From Nissolia schottii (lineage: Eukaryota > Streptophyta > Magnoliopsida > Fabales > Fabaceae), in assembly GCA_003254905.1 (NCBI GenBank), contig QANU01010622.1, positions 95,384-159,383 of the forward strand: a DNA stretch of 64,000 nt. Direction: 5' to 3'. How positions within the stretch are numbered: the first letter of the stretch is position 1; each line of letters begins with the position of its first letter. Positions 36,601 through 44,455 of the stretch are shown in pieces. The notes under the pieces were generated by a model. The model had not been told where the DNA came from and did no database searches. It worked only from the letters and a program-made list of their open reading frames with translations. A program made the position numbers and the translations under genes.

Positions 36601-39417
36601 GCTACTAAACTATTCGGTTTGCTTTTATATGAAACAAGATTCTACTTCATTTCTTCAAATCTTGTGCCTTTTTGGATATTTTTGTTTGCTCGATATTTTT
36701 ATAGTGCTTTGGTGAAAATTGTGTACCTCATACATGTATGTGTGCCCAGTACCGTACCTATGCAACATAGATATCAGCTAAATGAACATCATTAAACAAA
36801 CTACATGAAAAGCACGAAAGGGATTCCAAAAAATAACCATGTCCCAAATAAAATCTATAGTCAGAAAGGAATCATGCAAATTCTATCTTTCCTATCCAAT
36901 CAGTTACACCAATGCAGATCAAAAACTTACAACTACCATTGGAACTTTGCTTCTTTGGGAAAGCCAAAAACTCAAAACTTAATGAGGAGAAACTAATGTA
37001 AGTCTATAGGGAAAACCCACAGCTCTCCAAAGAGATTTCATTATAAGGCAATACAGAAAGAGATGAGATCATGATTCATAATCTAAACCACACATGATAC
37101 ACATATTTGGGGACAAAGCAATGAGAGGCCTGTACTTCTCGAGCATGTCATTTGAGTCAATCCTGTTAAGAACAACAGTCCAAACTCCAAACAAAAGCTT
37201 TTGACCTTCAAGGGAGTTTATATTTCTAAATGAGTTTATCCAAGAGAAATCTTTCTGTGTTAGGAAGGAAGTCAGGAACTGAAAATAAGTCCTAAATGAA
37301 AAAATACCAGAGGAATCAAGAGTCCATATTTTTGTCTTAGAGGTATTTGAAAGATGAATAGAATCAAGTAAAGGAAGAAGGGACTCCAATTCATTCCTAT
37401 CTATCATTCAAGTTTCACACAAAAGAGAAGTTCCAAAAGAGGATATCATGAGAGAGAAAAAAAAATTTTGACAATGCAAAAAAGATAGGTGAAAAAGCCA
37501 AGAAAGTGTCTGAAAGGAGAAGATAAAATGGAGGTTCCACTCTTATTACATCATTTCTTTTCCAAAGTTAAATCATTTTCTTGTCCTTCACCATACAACT
37601 ATTTCTTTTTAGTTACTTTATCAAAAAGTAATTTGACACGGGGAATCTTGAAGGTATGCCTTGAAAGTGTAACAAATTGTAAATTAGCAATTAGATGTAG
37701 TGCTAATTCAAGTGGACCTTTCAGTAGTTCACTTGGAAATGAAATAATTTCTATCACAAAAATCAAGCAGTAGGCCTAACCTTTTTATGCTGTCCTAAAT
37801 AATGTTGGTCAGTTGGTCCTCTACTTTCAATATTCTTGACAAGCTGCACCTGCACATGCAACATAAAACAGATAGATTCAAACTCACCACAAATAGTGGA
37901 AATATAATGGAAGATTTAGCAGGTCCCAAGGAAAAATAAACTAAGAAACTAAATCACCTTATCAGGGCGACAAGACAAAGATGGTGGAGTCCTGAAGGGA
38001 CTCTGTCCACCAACTACTCTAGAGTAACTCTTAGTAGTTGCATTGGCATCAAAATCCACGCCATGGTCTGGGGTTGTCCTTTTCAAGCCTATTTTACTCA
38101 TTGAAGCCAGAGCTTTTGTAGACACCTTGGGAGTTGGTGAAGTGAGCAACTTATCAACCTTGGCATCTTTATCCAAAGAAGTCTGAAAAATACATGGTTA
38201 TACTACAATACCACTCTCTGATAAGTATCCAATTAAAAGAAAGTGCTTCTCATAAACATGCCTTATCTTCTGAGCAGCTACGAATTGGCATCAAGTTGAT
38301 TCTGGAAGAGTCAGCCAATGCTTTAATAACATTGGGCATGTGTTTAGAAACTGCTTGGAGTCTTTCATTCACTGGAGATATCTTCCATGTAACCTCGTCA
38401 ACCCCATCATCCTGGGTCTGCTTTATAAACTGTTCTCACAAACATGTGCAACCACAAAGGTAATTTCAGAAACATAGGAAGGAATAAGAAACACATAACA
38501 TACAGCATGAAGAACCATACTAAAGTACTAGAGTTAAACGGGAATTAGTTGCAGAAAACACCCACTCGACACTTACCAAAATAGAGACTACTATTTGGAA
38601 ACGTAGGCACCCAAAGAAAAATTAAGAAAACTTTGTAAAAACAATGTACTAAATGATTTTATTGAAGTAGTTAAAGTACAGGCATAGGGAAAGTAAACAG
38701 ATCCTACTTTTACCAGAAAACTCCTAAAAGGCCCGAGCTTGATCGCTGGCTAGTGAATACTAGTCCTAATTGATATGAACTCAACAGAATTTAAGTGGAA
38801 AAAATTCACTTGTGACTTCATTCTTTTGGCAAATAGGAAGTTGCCTATGTCATCGTCATTCAATTCAATACAACATGCCGGAAAACAGAAATGCAGATGA
38901 GGGAACAAAAATCACATATTTAAGAGAAAATTATCAAAAACCCAATTTGAACATTGAAATGATAATATAATCAAACCGAGGAATGAATGTGGTTTACCAT
39001 TCCAGGTGAGAATTTGAAGCACTTAAGCGACATAGACTTAGAAATCTCCGGCGACACCTCGGATATGCTCTCTTCCTCCATAGGGGTATTATGTGAAGGT
39101 GGATTGCTACTGCTTCCATTGTTGTTATTATTACCCTCGCCGTCATCGCTAGGTTTCAGCGAAGCAGTGGGATGGGAAATCCCCTGCGCAACTGTCCCGG
39201 GGCTCGCATCATTTGTTCCGGCTGGGAGAGGACCAGACCCCGGTTGTGCATCAGAATGGGAACCGCTGTTGGAATTCACATTTTTGGTTTGCAACTTTTG
39301 GGCCTGGGAGTGGCGATCGAACAAGTGCTGGATGCCAAACTTGGAAGGTTGAGGGTTGGGCTTCTTGGACGAAGAAGAAGAAGAAGAAGAATCCTTCGGC
39401 TTCTTTCTGGGAGGCAT
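13504..39417 (-). CDS. DNA2: DNA replication ATP-dependent helicase/nuclease DNA2, complete gene
   Basis: Thirty-four exons join in frame from ATG at 39417 to TGA at 13504-13506, giving 1372 residues, near the length of the Arabidopsis DNA2 orthologue (JHS1) as remembered. Order: N-terminal MPPRKKP and [10 protein letters not shown]; Dna2 nuclease core with D588, E610 and K612 (GMIDAS, VEFKTGK); iron-sulphur cysteines C517, C700, C703, C709; then SF1B helicase with Walker A GMPGTGKT (974-981), DEAG (1084-1087), [19 protein letters not shown] and [14 protein letters not shown]. Known role: nuclear cleavage of flapped Okazaki fragments and DNA-end resection. Thirty introns are GT-AG; introns 2, 12 and 13 seem to use GC donors. 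Introns 4, 26 and 29 are swollen by retrotransposons. I see no stop or frameshift in the joined frame. Exon coordinates are in the four module entries. Confidence 0.94.
15945..16162 (-). repeat. 3' LTR of the intron-29 copia element
   Basis: It matches 17428-17611 through words such as TGGAATTCTAGGCTGA, ACAGCTGTACAATAAATG and ATGTGGGCAGATTTACAGGG. This copy has a 22-bp tandem duplication of the GCAGATTTACAGGGAT region at about 15985-16021 and an inserted ACTACTATGCTGA near 16055. It adjoins the polypurine tract. Confidence 0.8.
17428..17611 (-). repeat. 5' LTR remnant of the intron-29 copia element
   Basis: Shorter partner of 15945-16162. Its internal edge joins directly to reverse-transcriptase coding sequence near 17425, so its own end and the primer-binding site are deleted. 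Confidence 0.75.
19365..22380 (-). mobile_element. Ty1/copia retrotransposon, 5'-truncated, decayed (DNA2 intron 26)
   Basis: On the minus strand, right to left: GAG-pre-integrase domain (22088-22378, [13 protein letters not shown] and CESC), integrase core (21508-22091, [24 protein letters not shown]), linker (20993-21376), reverse transcriptase (20142-20992, [31 protein letters not shown] where YVDD is expected), RNase H traces, polypurine tract (19553-19565) and a 3' LTR with TG start at 19552 and left edge near 19365. Gag start, primer site and 5' LTR are absent; it stops about 50 bp short of the opposite-strand element at 22432. Stops and frameshifts show it is dead. Confidence 0.88.
22432..22640 (+). 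repeat. 5' LTR of the plus-strand copia element
   Basis: It begins TGTTGAGATACGTTTAG and matches 24946-25145 through TGTACATATTTAT, ATGCCTATATATTGTAAATC and TACACACATTCTCTAATATT. It ends just before the primer-binding site. Confidence 0.85.
23110..23996. other. Assembly gap (887 N)
   Basis: The gap removes the part between the gag start and the integrase of the plus-strand copia element. The true length is unknown if this is a sized estimate. Confidence 1.
24946..25152 (+). repeat. 3' LTR of the plus-strand copia element
   Basis: Partner of 22432-22640. It begins TGTTGAGATTTGTTTAG right after the polypurine tract. The exact end is blurred by the following CA repeat. Confidence 0.82.
25147..25214. 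repeat. (CA)n(TA)n microsatellite
   Basis: A compound dinucleotide run at the end of the 3' LTR, about 150 bp from the edge of DNA2 exon 26. Confidence 0.9.
25671..27247. other. DNA2 intron 24, no element recognised
   Basis: A 1.58-kb intron of ordinary AT-rich sequence between exons 24 and 25. I see no coding similarity, LTR or inverted repeat. Confidence 0.5.
27747..29539 (-). CDS. DNA2: DNA2 exons 18-22 (linker between nuclease and helicase)
   Basis: Exons: 18 29405-29539, 19 29044-29283, 20 28235-28309, 21 27925-28040, 22 27747-27819. They encode residues 715-927. They include [17 protein letters not shown] in exon 18, a Ser/Asp-rich loop in exon 19 (residues about 805-835) and [19 protein letters not shown] in exon 22, which leads into the helicase. 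All junctions are GT-AG and in frame. No catalytic motif is expected in this stretch. Confidence 0.9.
30049..32788 (-). CDS. DNA2: DNA2 exons 9-17 (iron-sulphur nuclease domain)
   Basis: Exons: 9 32678-32788, 10 32479-32575, 11 32217-32299, 12 31349-31414, 13 30769-30924, 14 30527-30582, 15 30379-30436, 16 30191-30301, 17 30049-30105. They encode residues 450-714, the RecB-like Dna2 nuclease. Visible marks are GTLLHQIFQ, the first cluster cysteine in LYACG (C517), GMIDAS with D588, PVEFKTGK with E610 and K612, the motif [12 protein letters not shown], and the cysteine trio in [11 protein letters not shown]. By family knowledge these hold the metal ions for flap cleavage and a 4Fe-4S cluster. 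Exons 12 and 13 end in AG|GCAAG donors rather than GT. Confidence 0.92.
31906..32173. mobile_element. Fold-back MITE in DNA2 intron 11
   Basis: The left arm GAGTATTTACTC..TACATTTTGATCCCTGAAAG pairs with the right arm (complement GAGTAAATATACATTTTGGTCCCTAAAAG), and the match extends through TTTTAACAC. It is about 268 bp, and its right end is 43 bp from the edge of exon 11. Its ends resemble the 13099-13361 element. Confidence 0.7.
32434..32452. repeat. (CA)n microsatellite
   Basis: About nine CA units in DNA2 intron 10, 26 bp from the donor side of exon 10. Confidence 0.85.
33150..33475 (+). mobile_element. LINE 3'-end fragment (DNA2 intron 8)
   Basis: The plus strand reads [15 protein letters not shown], then LWEKIRRI, and [10 protein letters not shown], which is the usual carboxyl end of plant L1-type LINE ORF2 (LWxxRNxxxF..W pattern). 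A T/C-rich 3' UTR follows, ending in an AATAATAATAATAA tail. It is 5'-truncated, as is usual for LINE insertions, and opposite to the DNA2 strand. Confidence 0.65.
33799..39417 (-). CDS. DNA2: DNA2 exons 1-8 (N-terminal part)
   Basis: Exons (window coordinates, read right to left): 1 38998-39417, 2 38262-38429, 3 37958-38182, 4 37781-37849, 5 34578-34787, 6 34425-34484, 7 34275-34336, 8 33799-33931. They encode residues 1-449. The first 140 residues are low-complexity (Ser, Asn, Pro) after a basic start. ISPEVSP-like order is absent, but [10 protein letters not shown] in exon 2 and [11 protein letters not shown] in exon 5 are conserved in plant DNA2. Exon 8 ([12 protein letters not shown]) begins the OB-fold-like part. 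The exon 2 donor must be GC (AAG|GCATGT at 38261-38260), because the nearby GT would put exon 3 out of frame. Intron 4 (34788-37780) holds copia and LINE remnants. Confidence 0.88.
35005..36455 (+). mobile_element. 5'-truncated Ty1/copia remnant (DNA2 intron 4)
   Basis: Plus-strand translation gives reverse transcriptase ([30 protein letters not shown]), then RNase H (35700-36090: [33 protein letters not shown]), the copia carboxyl end ([15 protein letters not shown]), a polypurine-like GACGGGGGA (36174-36182) and an LTR-like tail beginning TGGTAGCAGG. Stops and shifts are present. It is opposite to the DNA2 strand and has no 5' half. Confidence 0.85.
36950..37410 (-). mobile_element. LINE fragment with zf-RVT domain (DNA2 intron 4)
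   Basis: Minus-strand frame 37069-37407 has the pattern of the zinc-binding region found after LINE reverse transcriptase: [39 protein letters not shown] and [10 protein letters not shown], followed after a stop by a decayed HLFLHC-like stretch. Same strand as DNA2. It is 5'- and 3'-truncated. Confidence 0.7.
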
Positions 39418-39642
39418 TTCTTCTCACTGCGACTTCCAGTTGCACTGAGTGAGTCTTGTTAACAGGTGACTAACCTTCAACTTTATCGTTAGACATTTCT
39501 CCTCATCAAAATCAAAGCATGGTTTCACTCCAGCACAAGCACGAAGACGTGCAAGGTCTTCTTTCACCTGCGAACACAAAGAACTCTGCCCTTCGTACCT
39601 TAGCGCTACGCTCTTTGTTCTGTATTTTTAGTTTTGCTTTTG

Positions 39643-39773
39643 CTTTGAACTCAACCTTGTTTAGTTCTAAACTAGGGTAAAAACTAGCATTGCGAATAAT
39701 AGGAAAAGTGAAAGAATAAGGGGGAGGGAAAGATTTAAAAAAAAAAAAAAAACTCATTGCTTCTGTTTATTTA
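39643..39773. repeat. Dispersed repeat, copy 2 (shared with 10537-10670)
   Basis: Same word order as copy 1 (TTTGAACTCAACCTTGTTTA, GGGTAAAAACTAGCATTGCG, AGGAAAAGTGAAAGAAT, A-run, TTGCTTCTGTTTA), then directly CCATTCAGTGTTTAGGAATGG, which lies 500 bp away in the NOT3 flank. It starts about 225 bp upstream of the DNA2 ATG. Confidence 0.75.
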
Positions 39774-40102
39774 CCATTCAGTGTTTAGGAATGGTGGGAT
39801 GGGACCATTCCTAAATGAATAACAAAAGAAGAGGACGAGAAGTAAGAATGAAAAAAAGAAGAGAAAGAGAAGAAAAAATTACAAAATGAATAGGAAAAGA
39901 AAGAATGAAGAAAAAGATTTGAGAGAGATTAATAATAAGAGTGAAGAATAGATCTTCTTCACCTACTGATGTGGAGGATTAGTTAGAAGGTAGTTGGATT
40001 GTTAAGTGTGGGGGGGAGGGCCTTGTTAATTGTGATCTCTTTAAACGTTTTTTATTAAAAAAAAACCTTTCATTGCAAGAGAAACATTGTCTGACCACTC
40101 AC

Positions 40103-40405
40103 TATGGTGGTGAAAACGGGCGGGCCCGCAGGCCATAAATGGATTGGACTAAAACTATGCATATTTTTAGGGTTTAGTTTGTTTATGGTCAATCCGGAGG
40201 TCTAAACATACCACGCTGCTAGTCCATTAATTTTTTTAAAAAAATTCAAAAATTTTAAAAAAATCTCAAGGACTCACTAGGCGATCCGCGTGCCAAACGA
40301 GTTGGGCCGGTCCAATTTTTTTAAAATTTTTGCTGGCCTATTTTTTATATGTAAAGTCCGTCCATTTAATCAGGTAAACGGACCCGACCTATTTTGATAG
40401 CCCTA
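40103..40405. mobile_element. hAT-type MITE, decayed second copy
   Basis: Ends TATGGTGGTGAAAACGGGCG and, from the right, complement TAGGGCTATCAAAATAGG. Interior words (GGGCGGGCCCG, ATATTTTTAGGG, GTTGGGCCGGTCCAATTTTT) match the 5341-5784 element. Flanks CCACTCAC (40095-40102) and CGACTCAC (40406-40413) are an 8-bp duplication with one change. Confidence 0.82.
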
Positions 40406-41082
40406 CGACTCACCAACGATAACAAGCAACGCTAGAAATAAGTTTTAAAGTTTCATATCATAAAATAAAAGAAAACATAAAGGATGAAATTTTTTTTATA
40501 AGAAAAAGAATGTAAGAATCAAATGAGATGGAAGATAAATTTTAGAGTGATTTAAGATATAATAAGATATGATTTGTAATTTCTATTATTATATAAGAAT
40601 CAAAATCAAAATCAAATGTTAAGATCAAGTGTGCGTGTGCAGATAAAATATTCTATATTTATATAAAGGTATAGGATAGGATTTATTATTCCTATTATTA
40701 TTTGCTCCAAATTCTTTATAAGTTATAATTTTTATTACTCTACCCCATAATCAATCAGATTTTATTACGTTAACATTAATTAACCAGCTTTCTCCCCAAG
40801 CCAAAAGTGATTTCGAAACAATCTAATTGGACGGCACCACTTTTACCATCTTGTTCAAATTGTAGCCGTTATAGTAGTAGCTCGCAAATCGCGGTTAGAA
40901 TCAAATCGGTGACAATGAAACAAAAATAAAAAAAATAATAAACAAAGAAAAAGTGTGAGGAGCCATTTTGTCTGTCCTCTCTGCCTTTTATCTCCAATCT
41001 ATCGCCCTTTCCCTTTCACAACCTTCATCAACAGTTCTCTCATATTCTTATTTCTTCTCCTCCTCCTCCCGCACACACACAC

Positions 41083-41103
41083 TCTCTCTCTCTCTCTCTC
41101 TCT
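41083..41103. repeat. (CT)n tract in the glucanase upstream region
   Basis: About ten CT units after a short CA run, some 500 bp before the ATG. Such tracts are common in plant core promoters and 5' UTRs; a role here is inference. Confidence 0.85.
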
Positions 41104-41603
41104 ATCCCCCCCTTCAAAAAAAAAAAACTCGTTTCTTGCTCTTCTGGTTTTTAACACATAATATCCTCTGTTCGTCCCTGTTCCTCTGTAACAGACGCAA
41201 ACCAATAAGAGGCCAAGCAACAACAATTTTCGTTATTCTTTTGTTACAGAAATTGTTATGTGACGCATTGCCTTTTGTGAATCGCGATCCCTTTATATTA
41301 TTCCTCTCGATCATTATTCTATTTTTAATTTTATTTTTTCACTTCAAAAAAAAAATATTTTATTTTTAATTTTTATTTATCCGCTCTCACCATCCCTCAT
41401 TGATCGTGGGGGGCGGTGAAAAAAGTGGTGCTATATTTTCGCTGATTCTTCCAACTTTCCCCCACTTTCTGAAACGGTTACTGTCGCTGTTCCCCACTAG
41501 AAAGAGGGTTTTGCCCCTTTCGTTTCTAGCATACACAACAAGGGGCAGTTATTTGTTTTTATACCTAATCCTCTCTCTGGCGAAAAAGAAAGACCTTGTT
41601 GGA

Positions 41604-44455
41604 ATGGAAAAAGTGTGGGTTCTGGCGGCGGTGGTGGTGGGTTGTATGTGGTGCAGTGTGGTGGAAGGTTTAGGGGTGAATTGGGGGACGCAGGCGACGC
41701 ATAAGCTGCCGCCGGAGACGGTGGTGCAGATGCTGAAGGACAATGGGATCCAGAAGGTGAAGCTCTTCGACGCCGACGAGACCACCATGGGCGCCCTCTC
41801 CGGCACCAACATCGAGGTCATGGTCGCCATCCCTAACAACCAGCTCGAAGCCATGAACGACTATGATAGGGCCAAGAAGTGGGTTAAGAAGAACGTCGGT
41901 CGTTACAACTTCAATGGTGGAGTTAACATTAAGTGAGTTTATTTTATTTTTTATTTTATTTTATTTTATTCTTTTGGATTGGTTTCCATTGTCAATTAAC
42001 TGCTTGCTTTGATGCTCAAATGCTTGATTTTATGAATCGTATCTGATATTTTTGGCACCTAGTTATTATCCTAATAATATTTCTTCAAGAAATTTCATAC
42101 TCGTACCACCCGTATCTATGCGTCATAGATTGCTTGCGTTTTATGTTACTACTCTTAAATTTTTGTTATATAAAATTGCAATTTGTATTGCCTGCCCTTT
42201 TCCTTTCTTCATGGTTTGATGTTTTCATATGAAAATCTGACTCACATCTTATTGAATAGCCCTTTGACTGTCATTGTGACTGAAATTTTGNTTTTTTCTT
42301 CTTTTTTTTTTTAAATGCTACATGAGGTGAGTATTTGTCTGGAGGGGATGGCAATCCCACTGTGCAGAATAATAATAATTGAAACAAAATAACAAAAATA
42401 GTAATAATAATAAATAATAAATTTTTATTGGCTTATGAGCTTAGGGACAAGGAAAAGTATGTCAGGAATCTTTCAAAAGTGAAGCCAAAGTTGTCTCTTT
42501 TCTCAAGGGGGAGCTATCGCTATGTAGTTGCTGGGCGATCCCCTAGAATTAGATTCTTTTTATCTTCTTTTTTTTGTGCGGTAGTGGTGTGCCTTCTTGA
42601 TTCCTTGTAGGAGAGAAGAACATTTGTCATACTAAACAATAAAAAGAAAGATAAGGATATTTGTTCTAAGAAATGTTTTGCTTGCTGCTTAATATTTGTA
42701 GGAAGAGAATCAATATAGCAAGGGCTCCGTGGCTTTCAGTTTGTACCTTCTGTATTGCTTAATGAGAATTGGAGTTTGAATTTATTTTAAAGGAGTTAGA
42801 AGTTAGATTTGTGCTTGTGCAGAATTTATTAGCCATAATGTTTTTTCCTTTTCGGAGTTTCATAGGATTTCTTGAACATTTTAGATGGAAAAGGCTGCTT
42901 ATCAAACACTACAATTGGATGTAGATACCATATTTTCTTATCTTAATTTTATCAACTTTTGGAATTTTGAAATGCTAATTTTTATTGATTTTTTAAGCAA
43001 ACACGTAACATATTTTAGGGAATAATTTGGAACTGTTAGTTTATTGTTGTCATTGGATTGGTCAAACTATCAAGTAATGGTGTGTTGCAAAGAAACTCTT
43101 CACAAATATACCTTTAGTAGGGAGCATTGATATTTTCATGGTGTGAAAACTTCTTTGCTCAATTTAAACTTCTGAACTACTAAAATACAATACAATGACA
43201 TGTGTACGCCCCTGCCCTGCCTTTTGAAGATTTTAGTTTAGTTTTTGGTTCAGTGAGAACCATTTTGCAGTTGAAACTGCCCCTTTTTTTTTCTCTTTTT
43301 CTTTTTTCTAATTATATATTTATGCATTCTATCCTTGAATTCTTTTACAGGTATGTGGCAGTTGGGAATGAGCCATTTTTGAAATCCTACAATAATTCAT
43401 TCCTGAACATCACTTTTCCTGCACTACAGAACATTCAAAATGCCCTCAATGAAGTTGGTCTTGGAAATAATGTGAAGGCTACGGTGCCCTTGAATGCCGA
43501 TGTTTACCAGTCTCCGGATAACAATCCTGTTCCGTCCGCAGGAATATTCAGGCCTGACATCAATGGACTCATGACACAGATAGTGCAGTTCCTCAGCAAG
43601 AATGGTGCACCATTCACAGTGAACATCTACCCCTTCTTGAGTCTCTATGGGAATGACGATTTCCCCTTTGACTACGCCTTCTTTGATGGTGTGGCCAATC
43701 CCATAAATGACAATGGGACGCCGTACACCAATGTCTTTGATGCGAATTTCGATACCTTGGTTGCAGCGCTCAAGTCGGTTGGATATGGTGACCTGCCCAT
43801 CTTGGTGGGGGAAGTAGGATGGCCAACAGAAGGTGACAAGAACGCCAATGCAGGCAATGCTCTGAGGTTCTACAGCGGGCTCCTACCGAGGCTCGCGGCA
43901 AACAAAGGAACCCCGCGCCGACCTGGATCCATTGAAGTTTATCTGTTTGGATTAATTGATGAGGATGCCAAGAGCATTGCTCCCGGAAACTTCGAGCGCC
44001 ATTGGGGGATATTTAGATATGATGGGCAACCCAAGTTTCCGATGGATCTTTCGGGCCAGAACCAGAACAAGATGCTCGTAGGCGCGCAGAATGTGAAGTA
44101 TCTCGCTCCAAATTGGTGCATGTTTAACCCGGATGCCAAGGATCTCAGCAAGCTCGCAGACAGCATTACTTATGCTTGCACATATGCAGATTGCACCGCG
44201 CTCGGCTATGGTTCCTCTTGCAACAACCTCGATGCTAATGGGAATGCCTCATATGCGTTTAACATGTATTTCCAGGTGCAGAATCAGGACCCCATGGCCT
44301 GCAATTTCCGAGGTTTGGCCAAGCTCTCGGAACAGAACATCTCAACTCCTACTTGCAATTTTCTTATTCAGATAGTTCCTTCTTTGTCCTCTTCTTTGAT
44401 TCCCTCTATGGTGACATTGTTATTTGTCACCTTATCCATGATTCTGTTTTTGTAG
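41604..44455 (+). CDS. GPI-anchored beta-1,3-glucanase (GH17 with X8/CBM43 domain)
   Basis: Two exons, 41604-41932 and 43351-44455 (GT-AG intron of 1418 bp, including one N at 42291), give 477 residues. Residues 1-22 form a signal peptide ending near VVEG. The GH17 catalytic domain runs from LGVNWGT (23) to about 345, with the acid/base Glu in VAVGNEP (E117) and the nucleophile in [11 protein letters not shown] (E264). Residues 365-447 form an X8 domain opening with WCMFNP and holding the conserved cysteines. Residues 448-477 are a hydrophobic tail ending LSMILFL, typical of GPI anchoring. Expected product: a cell-surface glucan endo-1,3-beta-glucosidase hydrolysing callose, as with plasmodesmal members of the family. 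The ATG chosen starts the signal peptide; the earlier in-frame ATG at 41400 would put about 68 residues before it. Confidence 0.95.

Larger units (their letters stand above)
39418..41603. promoter_or_regulatory. Divergent intergenic region between DNA2 and the glucanase gene
   Basis: Both genes are transcribed away from this 2.2-kb interval, so it should hold both promoters and 5' UTRs. It contains the dispersed repeat at 39643-39773, an hAT MITE at 40103-40405 and a CT-rich tract near the glucanase start. No TATA box can be assigned with confidence. Confidence 0.6.

Noticed and set aside
38258..38261. GT donor four bases beyond the chosen exon 2 end of DNA2
   Set aside because: Using it leaves exon 3 out of frame with an immediate stop, and no alternative acceptor is seen.
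39172..39462. Plus-strand frames opposite DNA2 exon 1
   Set aside because: They are shadows of the Ser/Asn-rich DNA2 N-terminus on the other strand.
41400..41603. In-frame ATG at 41400 that would lengthen the glucanase by 68 residues
   Set aside because: The extra residues do not look like part of the family, and they would bury the clear signal peptide that starts at 41604.
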